A model generated the notes under the pieces. It did no database searches. It worked only from the letters and a program-made list of their open reading frames with translations, and was not told the DNA's origin. From Alectoria sarmentosa (taxonomy: Eukaryota; Ascomycota; Lecanoromycetes; Lecanorales; Parmeliaceae), in the NCBI GenBank assembly GCA_009733775.1, contig WOGZ01000054.1, positions 62,001-126,000 of the forward strand: DNA of 64,000 bases, read 5' to 3'. The position numbers were made by a program, and so were the translations under genes. Shown in pieces: positions 11,866-25,620 of the stretch. Positions within the stretch are counted from its first letter, which is position 1, and the number at the start of each line of letters is the position of its first letter.

Positions 11866-14370
11866 AAATATCGTTTAATTTAAAATCGAAAACGCGATAT
11901 TATACGAAATAATCTTTATTGAACGTGAAATGTTGAAAGCAAACACAATTCATTATTCATCGCGAAAATAATAAATTATTTATTTCAATTATAAAGGCAA
12001 TCATGATTTCTTTTTAATTGTTAAAAGATTCAATAAAGTTTCGATTTCTGCGGCGACGTTTTTTGTTGTTAAATTTATTATTCTTTCGATCGCTATTTTT
12101 TTTGTCTTTGAATTTATCGTCATTGTTATTATCATTGTTATTATTATTATCGCCATTTTTTTTGTCGTTATCGTCGTTAAAATTTTTATTGTTTTGATGA
12201 CATTTGTTAAAGAGTTGATCGCATTTCGTTTTAATATGATAATGTTTTTTATAATAAATGCAATATTTGATGAGTTTTTGAATGATTTTGTTATTGAAAT
12301 CAAATATAACGCTTTTTTAAGATTTAATAATGATAACATATTTTAAAATTGAAATTAAAATAATAAAGCGAAAGGGGCGTTAAATAACGAACGTAAAAAT
12401 AAAATTTTGACGTTTAAAGAAAAGATTAATCACAATTTAAATGAATCGAATAATAACGTATTTTAATAAATAAATTGTCTCGATATTAACATCATTTATG
12501 AATTTATGATTTTGAATATAATGAATAAAAAAAGCGTTATTCGTTTTATTTAAATTCGTATAAAAAAGAAAATTGAGAAAATTGATTTTCAATCTCAATT
12601 TAAATGATAAATTGATAATGTTATTATAAATGTTTTTGAAATAAACGACAAAATCAATTGCATTTTTGCATTGATCAAGATTTAATTTAAATAATTAACG
12701 ATATAAATCATTAAGCGTATCGAAGTTTTTAAATTTGTTATCTTTATAAATAACATTTTATAAAATGTGCGCATTAATTTCATCTTTATGAATTATAAAC
12801 AAATTGTTTTTAAAACGATTTTTAATGATATTAATATAAAGTTTATATCTTAAATCTCATTTAACTCGCTTTTTTTCGACGACATTAATCATTATCATAA
12901 ATTCATTAAATAAAATGTTTTCAAAAATAAGAAATATAATGAAAATTTCATTTTGTTTCATTTTTATGAATTTGATAAAACGTTACGACATAAAAAATTG
13001 TCGCATTTCTCAAAATCATATTTGAAAACCTTCAAAATTTTTAAATTTTTTGATATAAAGCGGAAAATCGTTATTAAATTTTATATCGACGATTTTTTCG
13101 AATATTTTGATAATAATAATGATTTTGATATGTTATTATAAATATAAAGAATTTAAATGTTAATGAAAAGATTAAATTTAATAAATTAAACGATAATTTC
13201 AAAAAGATTTTCGTTATTAATTGATTCGAAAGAAGATTCGCGAATAAAATTATCGAGAATTATAATGTTATTAAATAAATAAATAAATACGTAATCGCGT
13301 TTTTTGTTTTTCGAACGCGTTTTGAATTAATAATAAATTTTATTTAATGTTTAATTATAAAAAGAAAAATCGCGTTCGAAGATACGTTTTATCGATCGAG
13401 CTCTTTTGAAATAAATTCGAAACTCTTTTTAAAAAATGTTTAAAAATATAAAAAACGTTAAGATGTAAAAACGTTTAAACTTATTTTAATTTGTAAAAAA
13501 AAAATGTTTAAAACGTTTGAATTTGTTTCGACGAAAAATGTGATTGATGAATATAATTAAATCTTTTAATGATTCAAAATCAAAAAAGATATTTAAGAGT
13601 CTTTTATGTTTTTTTTTAATCGTAATTAACATTGAGACTGTTGATATGATAGCGATCGTTGATATAATAAAAATCGTGTTTTGCGACGAGATGCTTATTG
13701 TCATAAACGATCCGTTATCATAATTGATTTTGATTTAATGTTTCGTCAAAAGCAATCTAATGATTGATGTTATGATAATCGTTATTTGAGAACAAAATTT
13801 ATAATATATTATAATCTTTTTCTCATTTCACAAATAACGAAATAATATTATTTAATAACGTTTAATAGATTAATTGAAAAGCGCGCGTTTGAATTAATTC
13901 AATTTCAACTTTTTTATTCTTTAAATAAAGAATTATAATGCAAATTAATAAAATTAAACGATTTTTTAAAAAGTTACTCGATCATTGCGTTGTTAATATG
14001 TTTCATCATTTAAAAATTGAAATTAATAAATAATTAATCGTAATTTTTAAAAGTAGATTATAATCAATTTGATAATCAGCTTGATAATTAACGCCCATTA
14101 ACGTTTCACGATTTATTATTTATAATTATCATATGAATAAATCGTTGAATTGAGTCAGATATATGTTTAACGCACGATTTATCAATAAAGATAATTACGT
14201 GTGATAAATAAACTTAAAAAAATTATTGCGAAGTGAATGATTACTTTGCCGTTTAAATTTTTAATATTGCGATTCAATTTTCAATTGTACGCTTAATTGA
14301 TGAATTAATTGATTTATAAATAATAAATAAATAATATTAAATGAATGCCCGCGATTTCGGGTTTATAATC
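11866..14370 (-). pseudogene. element A gag unit 2 (next to the 5' LTR)
   Basis: The second copy of the gag region, about 2.5 kb, collinear with 9237-11731. It includes the N-terminal frame at 13704-13486 (...LITIKKKHKRLLNIFFDFESLKDLIIFINHIFRRNKFKRF...). The zinc knuckle reads C-IY-Y-KKHY-H-IKTK-C, so its second Cys has become Tyr through a G-to-A change that the other unit lacks. Downstream is the same Asn/Asp/Lys-rich tail. The copies differ mostly by transitions, as expected if RIP struck both after duplication. Confidence 0.78.
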
Positions 14371-14507
14371 TGTTGAAAATGAATGAAATATTTGATTGAT
14401 TGAGTAATTTGCAATAGAGCATTTGAATACAAAATGTGTCAAGCCTCGACAAACCTTTCTTGCCTCGATAAACCTTTTATGTTTTAAATAGTTGACACAT
14501 TTCAACA
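14371..14507 (-). repeat. element A 5' LTR
   Basis: 137 bp, TGTTGAAA...TTTCAACA; this is the outer 5' LTR on the minus strand. On the plus strand it is immediately followed by the TSD copy CATAA (14508-14512), after which the interrupted C LTR resumes. Confidence 0.92.
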
Positions 14508-14512
14508 CATAA

Positions 14513-14558
14513 TACTCTGAAAGCAATACAATTAAATACCTTATTTCATATTTTGACA
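14513..14558 (+). repeat. C 5' LTR, second part
   Basis: TACTCTGAAAGCAATACA to TTTTGACA, the last third of the C LTR, displaced 9.6 kb from its first part by element A. It matches 29387-29432 of the 3' LTR with RIP-type differences. Confidence 0.9.
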
Positions 14559-14585
14559 AATCATAAACTCAAACTTACACCAACA
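14559..14585 (+). other. element C PBS
   Basis: Directly after the LTR: AATCATAAACTCAAACTTAC. It is collinear with the B1 site GATTATGAACTCGGGCTTAC, with G-to-A changes, and so is a RIP-damaged half-tRNA (initiator Met) primer-binding site. Confidence 0.6.
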
Positions 14586-17500
14586 CTATTATAACATAAC
14601 CTATTTATTATTCATTATGATTGAAATTATTTTAAAACATTTTTATACTCATCGCAATGAAAATGTTAATTATAAAAATCGTTATTTTTATATAACGTAA
14701 TTTTCTTGATGTAAACAATACTTATTATAAAATAATCATTTAAATCGAAATAATTGCGATTCATTCGCAACGAAAACGTAAAAAATAAAACACAAAAAAA
14801 ATAACGTTAAAACATTAACGACATAAAACGTTTTTTTCGATAATTAATAACGCTCTTTTCGAAAATTATGGGCGTTTTTAAAAATCAATATCGTTTTTTC
14901 GAGCGTTGAAACGTTATTAATATTCGCGTCACTTTCGTCAATATTCGTATCGCTCTCGTTTTCATTCGAAATAAAATAAAACAATTCGAAACATATCGTA
15001 ATTAATCGTGATATGTCGAAATTATTTTGCGATCGTGAATCACGTGATTATTAAGTTTTTGAAACATTATCAATTTTCTTATGTAAAACACGTCAAAACG
15101 ATAAACGATATATCTTCATTTGGTAAATCGTTTTATTCAAAAATTCGATAACGATAATCATATTTGATAATTTAATTATAAAATATTCGTAATGAAGATC
15201 AAAAAGTTAAAGACAAAAATAAAGGTTAATAATTAATCAAAGAAAATTCATTTTTTATCTCGCATGTTTAATATATCAAAATTAAAGCGTAAAAAAAAAC
15301 CCCTTTTATTTCGAGAATCAAAAAAAAAACCTTTTATTATAAAGCGATTTAATAATAATAATATTGCATTCGAGAACTTTAAGCGAGCGAAACGAAATTA
15401 TAAATCTCACTTTTAATCTCGAAGCCTTATTATTTTCTTTTTAAAAAGATCTTTTAATTATCAAAACGATTAATATAATTTAAATAACAAATTCTTTATA
15501 AATTTATTATAATTTATAAAATTAAGAGATTTCTTTTCAAAGTAACATCTTTATATCTTTATATTTTCTTCACGATTCATTAAATTTATCGTTTTTTTAA
15601 ATATTATCAAATACTTTTTCGATTGCGACGTTAAAATTTTTCGCAATCGAAAATCTAAATTATATCAAATTAATCTCAAAGTTCAACGATTTTTTTTTAT
15701 ACTCTCAAAATCTTAAAGATTTTTAAAGATTTTTTAAACAACGATAACGGCAGCGATAACGATAACGACAACGATAACGACAACGACTTTGTTTTAAACT
15801 CTTACGTTGATTTCATCTTTATTTTTAAACAATTAATTCCCGAATTATTATCAAAGTTTATTATTAATAAAGATCGTTTCGATTTCAAAGCGCGCTTTAT
15901 TTCTTTAACGTCGTTTATTTCAATTATTTTTAAAAACTTTATTACGCAAATTTCATCATTTTTAAATCTTATTTCATTATAAATCATTTTTTCGAGCATA
16001 AATTCAAATACAAATTCAAATTCAAATTTAAATTTTAAAAAATTTTAAATCTTAAAATTCAAATTAATTTTCTTTGATATCATATTCGAACATTTTAAAA
16101 TCAAACTTTCGATCTTTTTAAATCAATTTGAAAAGATTGAAATGTTCATGAAAATTATTAATTATATTAAATGAAAACGTTAAATGTAGGATTTTTTAAA
16201 TTTAATTAAATTATAATATTAAATCGAAATCGATACGATCAAATTTATCGAAAATTTTATTATTAAAATAAAAAACGTTTCGAATAATTATTCAATTATC
16301 GAAATAAAGTTTGTTATTATTAAAGCAAACGTCTCAATTTAAATCGAAACGCATAATAAAATTTACACGATAATGAAAATTCGTTATAAAAACAATTTTC
16401 GAAATAAAATCGAATATTATATTAATGTCTTTAATATTTGAAAAAAATTCGAAAAATAGAAATCTCAAAATTTTAATATTTTTAATTTCATTATTTATAA
16501 ATTAAAATCTTTTATTTTAATCGTTTGCGAAAACAAATTATAAAAATATGTTAATATTTTTATAAACGTTATTCGAAAATTCAAGAATTAATTTAATTAT
16601 GCGATTTTCCTTTTCGATGAAAATTGAAAAATTCATTATTTTTATAAAAGATTAAGTTTTTAATATAATGCGTATCGTAAAAATTATAATTAAAATTATA
16701 ACGTTTATAATGAAGATCGTAAGACAAAATAAACGCTAAATTATACGATAATTCGATTTTTTAATATCGTTATTAATTTATTCGATTTCACACACTCAAA
16801 AACCTATACGCTCGTCATTATTATTAACGATTTTTTTAAACATATTCAATAATTCGTATTTGTCTTTATTATCGTTAAAAATATCATTAAACATCGCATT
16901 TAAACGAGCGCAAATTTTAATAATTTTCATATTTATATTCAAATTTATAAATATTATATTCATTGCAAAAAAAATTAATATAATATTAATGAATATAATT
17001 AACGCAATAAACGATTTAATGAATCGAACGATATAAATAAGAGAAATCGCGAAAATTGCGATAATTATAATAATCGTGATAATCGTGATCGTGAAAATCG
17101 TGAAAATTATAATCAAAAAGAAAAAAAATTCGAATTCAAATTCGTTGAAAAACCAAAAAATTAATTTGATAATGTTGACACAATTAGGTTGATTATTCAA
17201 TCAAAAATCGCTCGTTGCTTTATTGTTCATATTGTTTTTATTATTTTTATAATTTTTAAATCGATTTTCGAATTTATCGCAAGCTTTAACGTTTTAAATA
17301 AAAAGATTTATAAAATTATGAAATTTAAAGTTATCGATAAAGCGTTAATTATTATTTTATTTATTATAATAACAATATCTTTTCTTTAATTTCGCGATTC
17401 TGTTTACACTCAACATATAATTCACATCTTTTCGATCTTTAAAACCTTTAAACTTTTTTAATTTTCACATCTTATAAATAATCTTATCGATAATTATATA

Positions 17501-19500
17501 ATTATCGATTTCGAAAATATCGAATTTAAATGCAAAATAAATAATGTTAAACGCATCTTAACTTTTGAAAACGTTTAATTCGTATTTAATTATAATTTTA
17601 ATTTCATTTTTGAAAAATAATTAAAAAAATAAAGATTTTTTTAATCTTTATTTTCGACGATATTATCGTCGAAAAACAACGTTTCTTTTTTAAACGTATT
17701 AAAAATCGTTTTTATACGTTCTATATTTAAGAGAAAATCTTTTTAACTTTAATAATCGTTAATAAAAAAAAATCTCGTTTATAATAAATTTTTGATTAAA
17801 CTTATTTTTGACAATCAAGAATTTTTAAAAGAAAATTCGAAATTTCAAATTCATAAAATAATCTTTCGCATATAACACGCACGTTACGATCATTTAAAAA
17901 TTCAAAATTTTAGAAAATTAATCAAAATGTGCGTTGAAATGAATTTCTTTATTTCATCTTTCGACGATGTTTGCGAATTATGTTTTATAATTAATATAAA
18001 AATAAAATCACATAAACGACACATTATCTCTGAAAAATAATAAAACGATTTAATTTATAATGACTTTTAAGGTTCATTCGATGTTTTTTAAAATGATTTT
18101 AAATAAATAATCATCTTTTTTAACGATAAAACCTTTCAATTTAACGTTTATTTATTATTCGATAAATTTGATTTAACAATTTTTATCGCGCTTAAAATGT
18201 TTTTTAATGATTTAAAATATAACGATAATAAATATACTCATTTTCCCATTAATTGTGATATTAAATTCGATAATTATCAAATAAAAGCTTTTCGATTATT
18301 CAAAAATATCATTTAAAAAGATATCGTATTTAATAATTTTCAAATAAATAATAAATTTAAACGTTTAAATGTTATTATTTAACGCAAAATCAACGTTATA
18401 TTGAAAAAAAAAAATGTTTTAAAAATATTGAACAAAGTTCGTTTGAGCAATCAATATTTTTCGCAATATTCAATTTATCATCGATTATAACGTTATTTTT
18501 ATTCAAAATTAATATTAATTCTTTTTTTGATATATTTCATTTACGCATTATCGATTAAATCGATTATTATTAAATTATGTTTCGCAATATTAATTAAAAA
18601 AAGTATCAAAATCGCGTCGTTAAAAAACGTTTTTTAAAATATCAAGGTAAGAATTATCGTATACTTTTAAACAACGATGAAATAATTATTATTTTTAATG
18701 TTAATTAAATCGATAACGTTTTTTTCAAATTCATTTTTTTCGAATTAAACATCGTTATCGTCAAAAAATATATTAACGTTTATTATACTAAACGTAAACT
18801 CGTTGAAAACATCGAACATCAAGATTATTTATCTTTTTTTTCGTTTATAATTTCAGGGGAAAAGCGTCAAAAGAAATACATAATTGTCAAAAAAAAACTA
18901 ATAACCTATTTATTCAATTTCATTTTAATTTTAAAAAGAATTTCGTCAAAAATCGTTTTAATTACAATAAAATGATTATTTAATACGCTTAACGATAATA
19001 TTGCGATTTTTTCATATTCATTTATATCGACGTTTAAATTTATTATTCGCTTTATAATTAATAAAGCCTTTAAATTTGTTTTCATTATAAAATCGTTCGA
19101 AATCACGAAATTGAATCGAAATTTCATTTCGAATCTTTTCGCTTTATTAACAAAAGCCGCTTTTATTAAATTTTATAAATTTCAAAGTTTCAAAAAGATT
19201 ATAATGAATTTTTATCGTAAAATGTATTAATGAATGATTATGTAAAACGAAATCAATTCTCTCATCATCAATAACATTTGTATTTTAATAAATTTATTTT
19301 CGAATGCACATATTTTAAAAAACAAATGAATTTATAAAATTATAAAAGATTTTATTAATAAGATCGTTCATTATAAAGCTCGTTAAATGATTTATGATTT
19401 CGAATAACGAAAAAAAAATCGATTTTAACGAAACTTTCGTTTCGATAATCAAATTTATAAATTATGAAATCATTTTCGTATTTGCGATAATCTTGAATTA
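14586..19500 (+). pseudogene. element C gag and N-terminal pol region, heavily degraded
   Basis: By position this should hold C gag, protease and integrase on the plus strand. I could not place individual domains: stops are dense and frames rarely exceed 60 codons. A short (AACGAC/AACGAT)n array lies at about 15745-15787. Open frames on the minus strand, such as 15999-15802, 17200-16796 and 19127-18906, have no recognisable motif and are most likely antisense. The assignment rests on the flanking C landmarks (PBS at 14559, RT at 19.7 kb). Confidence 0.5.
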
Positions 19501-20720
19501 AGAATTTGAATAAATAAATGTTAAAATCGTTTTTTTATATGACGATATTGAAAAAACAATTTATGTGATACAATTCATAAAATTTAAAATCAAAAACAAA
19601 AAAAATAAGATCTATAAATTTATGAAAACGTTATACGATTTAAAGCAATTTTCGAAAATCTAATATAATATTTTCGTAACGTATCTCAAAAATTTAAGTT
19701 TCGAATTTATCATTATTAATTTGTCGATATTTATTAATAACATTATCATCGTTATTATTTATATAAATAACATTTTGTTTATAAATTTCGATAAAGTCGA
19801 TATTTAAACAATCAAAAATAAAATTTATAACAAATTTGAAATGATCGATTTGAGTTTATATATTTATTATTTCGATATAACGATCGCAAAAAATCGTATT
19901 AATCATATTTTACGTTTTGAATAAACAATTTATATCGAAAAATTCTTTGTCGATTATGATATAATTGAATCAATTATTATTTCAATTCTCATCATGAACG
20001 ACAAATTTCATATCATCGAAAATAATTTCATGATTATTAAAGAATCTCATCACATTTATTAATTTATCGTTGATTTTTTCATACATGCGATGTTGAGCAC
20101 ACGCTCGAATATCGTTTTCGCAATTTCAATAATCTTTTAATATAATTCAAATTTTGATATCTTTTATTAAAGCGCAATTAAACGCATTTTTCAATATTTC
20201 AATCACATAAAAAATTGATAATTTGTGTTTTAAGGCGATCTTAAATCCCTCGCGAATTATATCGACGTTAATTAAATAAATAATTAAAACATTCGACATT
20301 TTATTTTTAAATACGTTTTTAATATAAATGCGATAATTAATTGATTTTTCAAGCGATAATTTATAATAACGTTTTTAATTTATAAAATCGAATATATTAA
20401 TTAAATTTAAATTATTAAAAAAGCGATTTGATTGCGCGAATTTCTTAATCAATTCAATTTAAACGTTAAATGCTCTTAAATAATAATGATTTATTACGAT
20501 AATTCAAATGTTATGACGTTAATTAAAAACTCTCAATTTTATGCTAAACATATCGATATTTAATATTATTATATATGAGAATAGATTATCGCCGAAAATG
20601 TCGTTTTAAAATATATTTTTATCGATTAACAAATAATCGACGATTTCATTAAAGCCCTCTTTAAAAACAAGTTCGAAAAATTTCATTAATTAATCGAATT
20701 AAAGCATCGCTTATAAATAA
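19500..20720 (+). pseudogene. element C reverse transcriptase and RNase H relic (Copia-type)
   Basis: The plus strand reads through a Copia RT-RNase H block in one frame interrupted by stops. Around 19740-19900 it gives IVIYINNILFINFDKVDI...KNKIYNKFEMIDLSLYIYYFDITIA. The YVDD box is Y-I-N-N at 19760-19771, explained by three G-to-A changes. Further on are an equivalent of the 'SLMYAMLGTRPDI' region (about 20070-20110), a TKEAI-LREF segment (about 20410) and the RNase H end AKHIDI (20543-20560), followed by IDKQIIDDFIKAL (about 20620). Both catalytic Asp residues of the RT box are lost, so the product is inactive. Pol ends about 50 bp before element D. Confidence 0.85.
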
Positions 20721-20769
20721 TCTTTCGCGTTAATTTTAAAAAAATTATCATTATAACTTCAAAGAAACG

Positions 20770-20774
20770 ATTAT
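20770..20774. other. TSD of element D, left copy (ATTAT)
   Basis: ATTAT precedes the TGTTATGAC start of the D LTR. ATTAT recurs at 28299-28303 just after the 3' LTR. Confidence 0.85.
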
Positions 20775-20961
20775 TGTTATGACTATGGCGATTTTTCGAC
20801 GAGCATATAGTTTTAACAAGGTATTTCCCTTATCTAACAAATCTCATTACCAAACAAGTAACTTGACAAAATATTTTAACAATAAATTTCTCAATAATAA
20901 AAATCAAGCTTATTACACATTCTCAAATCAATATATATATTGAATTCTCATCATTTTAACA
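20775..20961 (+). repeat. element D 5' LTR
   Basis: 187 bp from TGTTATGACTATGGCG to CATTTTAACA. It contains CGACGAGCATATAG and AACAAGTAACTTGAC, shared with the 3' copy. The sequence after it (AGTGATAATAACATT) may be a RIP-altered primer-binding site, but the priming tRNA could not be named. Confidence 0.9.
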
Positions 20962-23200
20962 AGTGATAATAACATTAAATTCGTTTATCAACATTAATTT
21001 CACAACATTAATTTAATACGCATCGATTTAATAACATCAATCGTTTTATAATAACATTAATTATCCTATAACATCAATTATTATAATCCTTCGTTACAAT
21101 CTTTCTTTATCTTTTATAAAAACGTTCTCTTATTATAAAAAACCCTCTTATAATAAAAATTCTATTATTAAACCTAACACGTCACCGAGCATCATTATCA
21201 TTTAAAACTTTCTTTTCATTGTTTCTCGAAAAATTCGAATCGTCGATTTCGAGAATCTCGAATTGTCAATCTTATTATCTTATCAAATAAAAACGTGAAA
21301 TAAATATTATTTATTCATAAGAATTTCATTTCTTCTCAAACTTTCTCATTCTTTTTATTTCACATTCGACTTTATAATCTTTATCTTTTTATTATCATAA
21401 ACATCGTCATCAAATTGATAATTACGTTTCGTGACGTCGTCGTATAAATTTAACAATTACGAGATTTCCTTGTCTCTGAACATTAATTAAATAATTTCAT
21501 CGATCAAATCTCCCGTTTAATCATAAACCGTCTCACGAAAATTTCTTTCAAACTTATTAAAACAATTACGTTAACATCTTTTTCAATTATAACAAAATAA
21601 TAAAAAACACATTTTTATTTTTCTCATTTGATTCTTTTATCGAATTATATCAAATTTAATTAAAAGATTGAATTGTCGATTAAGCCTCACTCAAAATAGC
21701 AATTCATATTTTCCAAATTATCACAATACAATTACGTCGCCTTTTCGAAAATTCATTTTTTATAAAATCCACGTCTCACATCTCGTCAATTATTATTTTT
21801 AAACCTACGACGTTATATTTAAATAATTTCGAAATCATCATTAAAATAACTTTTGCTTTTGTAACTTTATTCAAATCGTTTACGTTCTTTTTCATTATAA
21901 TTATCAACTTCTCAAAAACACAACGAAACGAAATAATTGTTATTATAACACAAATTATCGTTATCATTAATCAAATCGTTTCGCAAACTCGTTTTATTAT
22001 AAAAATACGATTATCACAATTTCGTGCTCATAACATCGAATATTTCGATTCAATATCAAATTCAATAATCGAAATCAAAGACAATCATAACGTTTATCAT
22101 AATGTTTTCAATTTCACAAATCGATTTCGAATCAAAATTACTTCGATAAACGTTATTATTTTATAATAAAATTTAAATTCTTATTTATTAAACATTGTGA
22201 AACATTGATATATTAACGAATTTATTTATATTAATAAAATTAATTTTCATAACGATTCGAACGACGTGAAAAAATGATATAACGTTTTCGAATCTTATTT
22301 TCGTGATTTATTAAATAAATTTCTCGTCGCTTTGAAAATAATTCGATACATCATAAAGAATATTAAAACACGATATGATTTAATTGAATATGTTTTTATT
22401 ATAATGTTTAATGTTAAGAATATCGATATTGTTATTACGAAAAAAACGTAAATCTTATTTGTTTATAAATATATAAACGAAGAATTATATCGCGATTTGT
22501 TACATTTAAAAAACAATTTCATAATTACGACTTTATTAAAAAAATTACGACATCAAAAAGATATTTGATTTGACGTTTATAAAAAAGATTATAAAACAAA
22601 ATCATTAATTATGTTTTTAAATTATAATGATAAAAAAAACATAAGATTAATAAGGTTAATATAATAATAATCTTTTTCGTTCGAATTTCATTTTTCAACG
22701 TTTTTTTGATAACTTTTTTTATGATAATAACGAATTCGAAAATAGGTTTTATTTTAAAAGCTCGAATTCGTATAATCGATCTTTTTTTTTTATAATGATA
22801 TTAATTATTAAAATAATAATAATAATTAATAATAATAATAACAACAATAACAATCATAAATTATTTAAAAACAATAATGTTCGTTATTTGAAAATCGTTA
22901 ATTTTTATAAATCATTAATGAAAACGCAAACGAATTTTTTAAGCAAAATCAATCTCGTTAACAAAATATAAATGTTAATAATTATGAGAGCAACAAAAAT
23001 CCGTTTAGGGTTTATAATAACGAATTTCAACGACGATCTTTTATTAAAACATATCAACATGATATCGAAGATCAAAAAAATGAATTATTAATAAATGAAT
23101 AAATCGAATATGATATTTATGAAGACGTTTTTTATCAAAATGCTCCTTTATCAAAAAATCAAATTGACGATTATAACGATGATTGAAAAAGCATCGATCT
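20962..23200 (+). pseudogene. element D gag region, degraded
   Basis: This lies between the 5' LTR and the C2H2/protease block, where gypsy gag is expected. No capsid motif survives recognisably; AT-rich sequence with stops in all frames. A run of AAT/AAC-type triplets (about 22800-22855) would encode an Asn-rich stretch. The gag call is from position only. Confidence 0.5.
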
Positions 23201-23222
23201 TGAAAACTTTTATAACGATATC

Positions 23223-23867
23223 GTGAAAAACAACTTCGTTATTATTAATTTAATATCAAAGGTTATCAAATATCGAAAATGTCACGAAGATTTTAATTTT
23301 AATAATGTTTTATATCGATATTTTCATTTTAATCAACATTTTAATGAAATAAATTTCGAGATAAATATGTTTATAATAACAATTTCGATTTTCTCTACTT
23401 CGATATTTGCTTTTGTTATTAAATCGATAACTTTTAAACACGTTATTTTTTTCATATTCAAGAATTCGTTTATTCAAGATTATGCTTTTCGAAACTTTCA
23501 TTATATCATTATTATAATATAATTATTTTTATTAAACATGTTTTTCGACCTTTATTTCGATACGAATTATATTATAAATTTCATTAATAAAAAAATCTTA
23601 TAAAAAAATCTTTTTAATGTCGAAATCAAGAAAATGTTTATTTTAATAATTATTAAAAACATTAATAATAAAAAGCATAATGTTAATGAATATATCAAAA
23701 TTAAAATATATTTATCGAATAAAAACGATGTCATAGCATTGATAAAACGAAAATTATATATCGTCGATAATTTAATTATTAAAACATTCATCGAAATTGA
23801 TATTATAAAATTTAAAAATATTGTTTTTAATCTTGAACATAACATTATAAAAATTAACGTTTATTAA
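23223..23867 (+). pseudogene. element D zinc-finger-like motif and protease-region relic
   Basis: At about 23271-23345 the frame reads YRKCHEDFNFNNVLYRYFHFNQHF. This resembles the C2H2-like segment found between gag and pol in many fungal gypsy elements, with the first Cys and one His replaced by Tyr, both explained by single G-to-A or C-to-T changes. Downstream, 23634-23867 reads ...NKKHNVNEYIKIKIYLSNKNDVIALIKRKLYIVDNLIIKTFIEIDIIKFKNIVFN..., the pattern of the retropepsin-like region of fungal gypsy polyproteins (the 'LVDxL.AK.LIG.DI..PE' block). The two pieces are in different frames or separated by stops, so no functional protease remains. Confidence 0.65.
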
Positions 23868-24899
23868 AATCACGAAGTTTTTATCATTATTATAATTTGA
23901 GAATTTCGAATCAATGTTATAATTTATAATAAAAAAAAATAAACATTTTTTCGCATTTAAACGTCATCGTGTTAATGATTAAATTTAATAAAATACGTTT
24001 GATGTTATTAAAAGATCGCGATTTTTTTTCGAATCATAAATGTTGAATACGCTTTTCGCGTACGCTCATATAACCGATCACATTTTATTAATTATATTTA
24101 TTTATAATAATATTAAAAAATTAATTATTTTATTAAAAAGACAAAAATTCGATAAAATGAACGAATATAACGTCGCAAATTGTTTTTTTGTCTCGTTAAA
24201 AAATCATGATTTGATTATTAAAACATTAAAATGTTAATTCAATTAAATACGCATTAATTTCCGTCGTTTGATAATTGAAATAATTACATTTTTTGTTATT
24301 ATAACATTCATGCAAATTTTAATATCGATATTAAAAATTATTCATTTTATCGAAATAATAATTCATGATTTATTGAAAATAAAAACATCGATTATCACAA
24401 TTATGAACGTCTTTTTACATTATAAAAAGATATTAATAACGTTATTAACGTTCTTAAAAAGAAATAAATGAATATTTTTTTGATAAACAATTAATGAGAA
24501 GTTTATAAATTTAAATAAATATATATTTATTTAATAAATCAACGAAATAAAAACGTTATCAATAAAAAATTTGATAAATTATATTAATAAAATCATATGA
24601 AATAAATTATTATTATTATCTCATTTTCCTTTTTTTGTTTCGTAATATGAAAAGATATTTTTAAAAATGAGAGCGAACGTAAAAGTCGCGTCATCATCGA
24701 TATTCGTATTTTAAATAAGATTATTATATCAAACGTTTATTTTATTTTATTTTAATTTGAAATTCTTATTGAGATTAAAAACGTTAAAGTTATATTCATT
24801 ATCGACGTTATTAATTTTTTTTATTAATAATAAATAAATATAATTCATCAACATTATTTTATGATAACATCTCATTATGAATAAAAATCATTCAAAATT

Positions 24900-25620
24900 T
24901 CAATTATGAATTATCGTAATTTTCTCGTTTATGTATAAAGAATGATTGATAAAAATTTTCGTCTTTTTCGTAAATTTTGTAAGATTTATGTCGATGATAT
25001 TGTGATTTTCTCGTCGTCAATTGAAAAGCATATTGAACACCTAAAATTAATTTTCGATATTTTAATAAATATAAATATTCATTTGTCATCTCGCAAATCA
25101 TTTTTCGATTATTTATTAATTCATTTATTTGAATAAAAAATTGACGTTTTTAATCTTATTATCGTCGTAAATAAATTAATAACAATTTTCAATCTCATTT
25201 TTTTTAAAATTTTAAATCAATTTGAAAAATATTTCGATTTGATAAAATATTTACGTTAATATATTTTTCATTATACGACGATAACAAAATCATTATAATT
25301 ATAAAAAACGTATTTAATGCGAATAATAAACGTTAAAAATAACGCTCGCAAAAAGGTCGCTGCTCGCATTCATTTTATAATATCAATTTTAAAAAAATTA
25401 AATGTTTTTCATAATTTATAAAAACTTTTTTTTCCATTAATGATTTTATATCATTATAATGAAAAGCGTATATTATATGTTAACCTTAATGATAATAAGA
25501 AATTCGAATTAGACGTTTACGTTTATTATTTTATAAATGAATCGTCGACTTCGATATCAAAATAAAAGTTTTAATAATTTATTCTTTTCTTGAATCGTCT
25601 TCTTTCAAATATCGAAATTC
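24900..25620 (+). pseudogene. element D reverse transcriptase and RNase H relic (gypsy-type)
   Basis: At 24942-25136 the frame reads ...NFRLFRKFCKIYVDDIVIFSSSIEKHIEHLKLIFDILININIHLSSRKSFF.... This is the gypsy RT palm: Y-V-D-D at 24987-24998 is intact, followed by the I-V-I-F-S and H-x2-H-L patterns that separate gypsy from Copia. The region to about 25620 would be the RT thumb and RNase H, legible only in fragments. Stops upstream and downstream mean no full enzyme can be made. Confidence 0.85.

Larger units (their letters stand above)
4888..14507 (-). mobile_element. Copia-type LTR retrotransposon A with a tandem gag and an extra internal LTR
   Basis: This is a 9.6-kb insertion in the C 5' LTR, flanked by CATAA at 4883-4887 and 14508-14512. 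Read on the minus strand the order is LTR (14507-14371), PBS, gag unit 2, LTR (11865-11732), PBS, gag unit 1, pol, shared 3' segment, polypurine tract, LTR (5024-4888). The reverse-transcriptase frame at 7048-6788 identifies Copia type. The three LTRs are 134-137 bp, bounded TGTTGAAA...TTTCAACA. The composite lies inside one TSD, so the duplicated gag came either with the insertion or by recombination afterwards. All coding parts are broken by RIP-type changes. Confidence 0.9.

Noticed and set aside
16796..17200. 134-codon minus-strand frame with long Ile/Phe stretches
   Set aside because: It lies in element C opposite its sense strand, has no motif, and its composition is what reverse-complemented AT-rich Asn/Lys codons give. 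Not called as a membrane protein.
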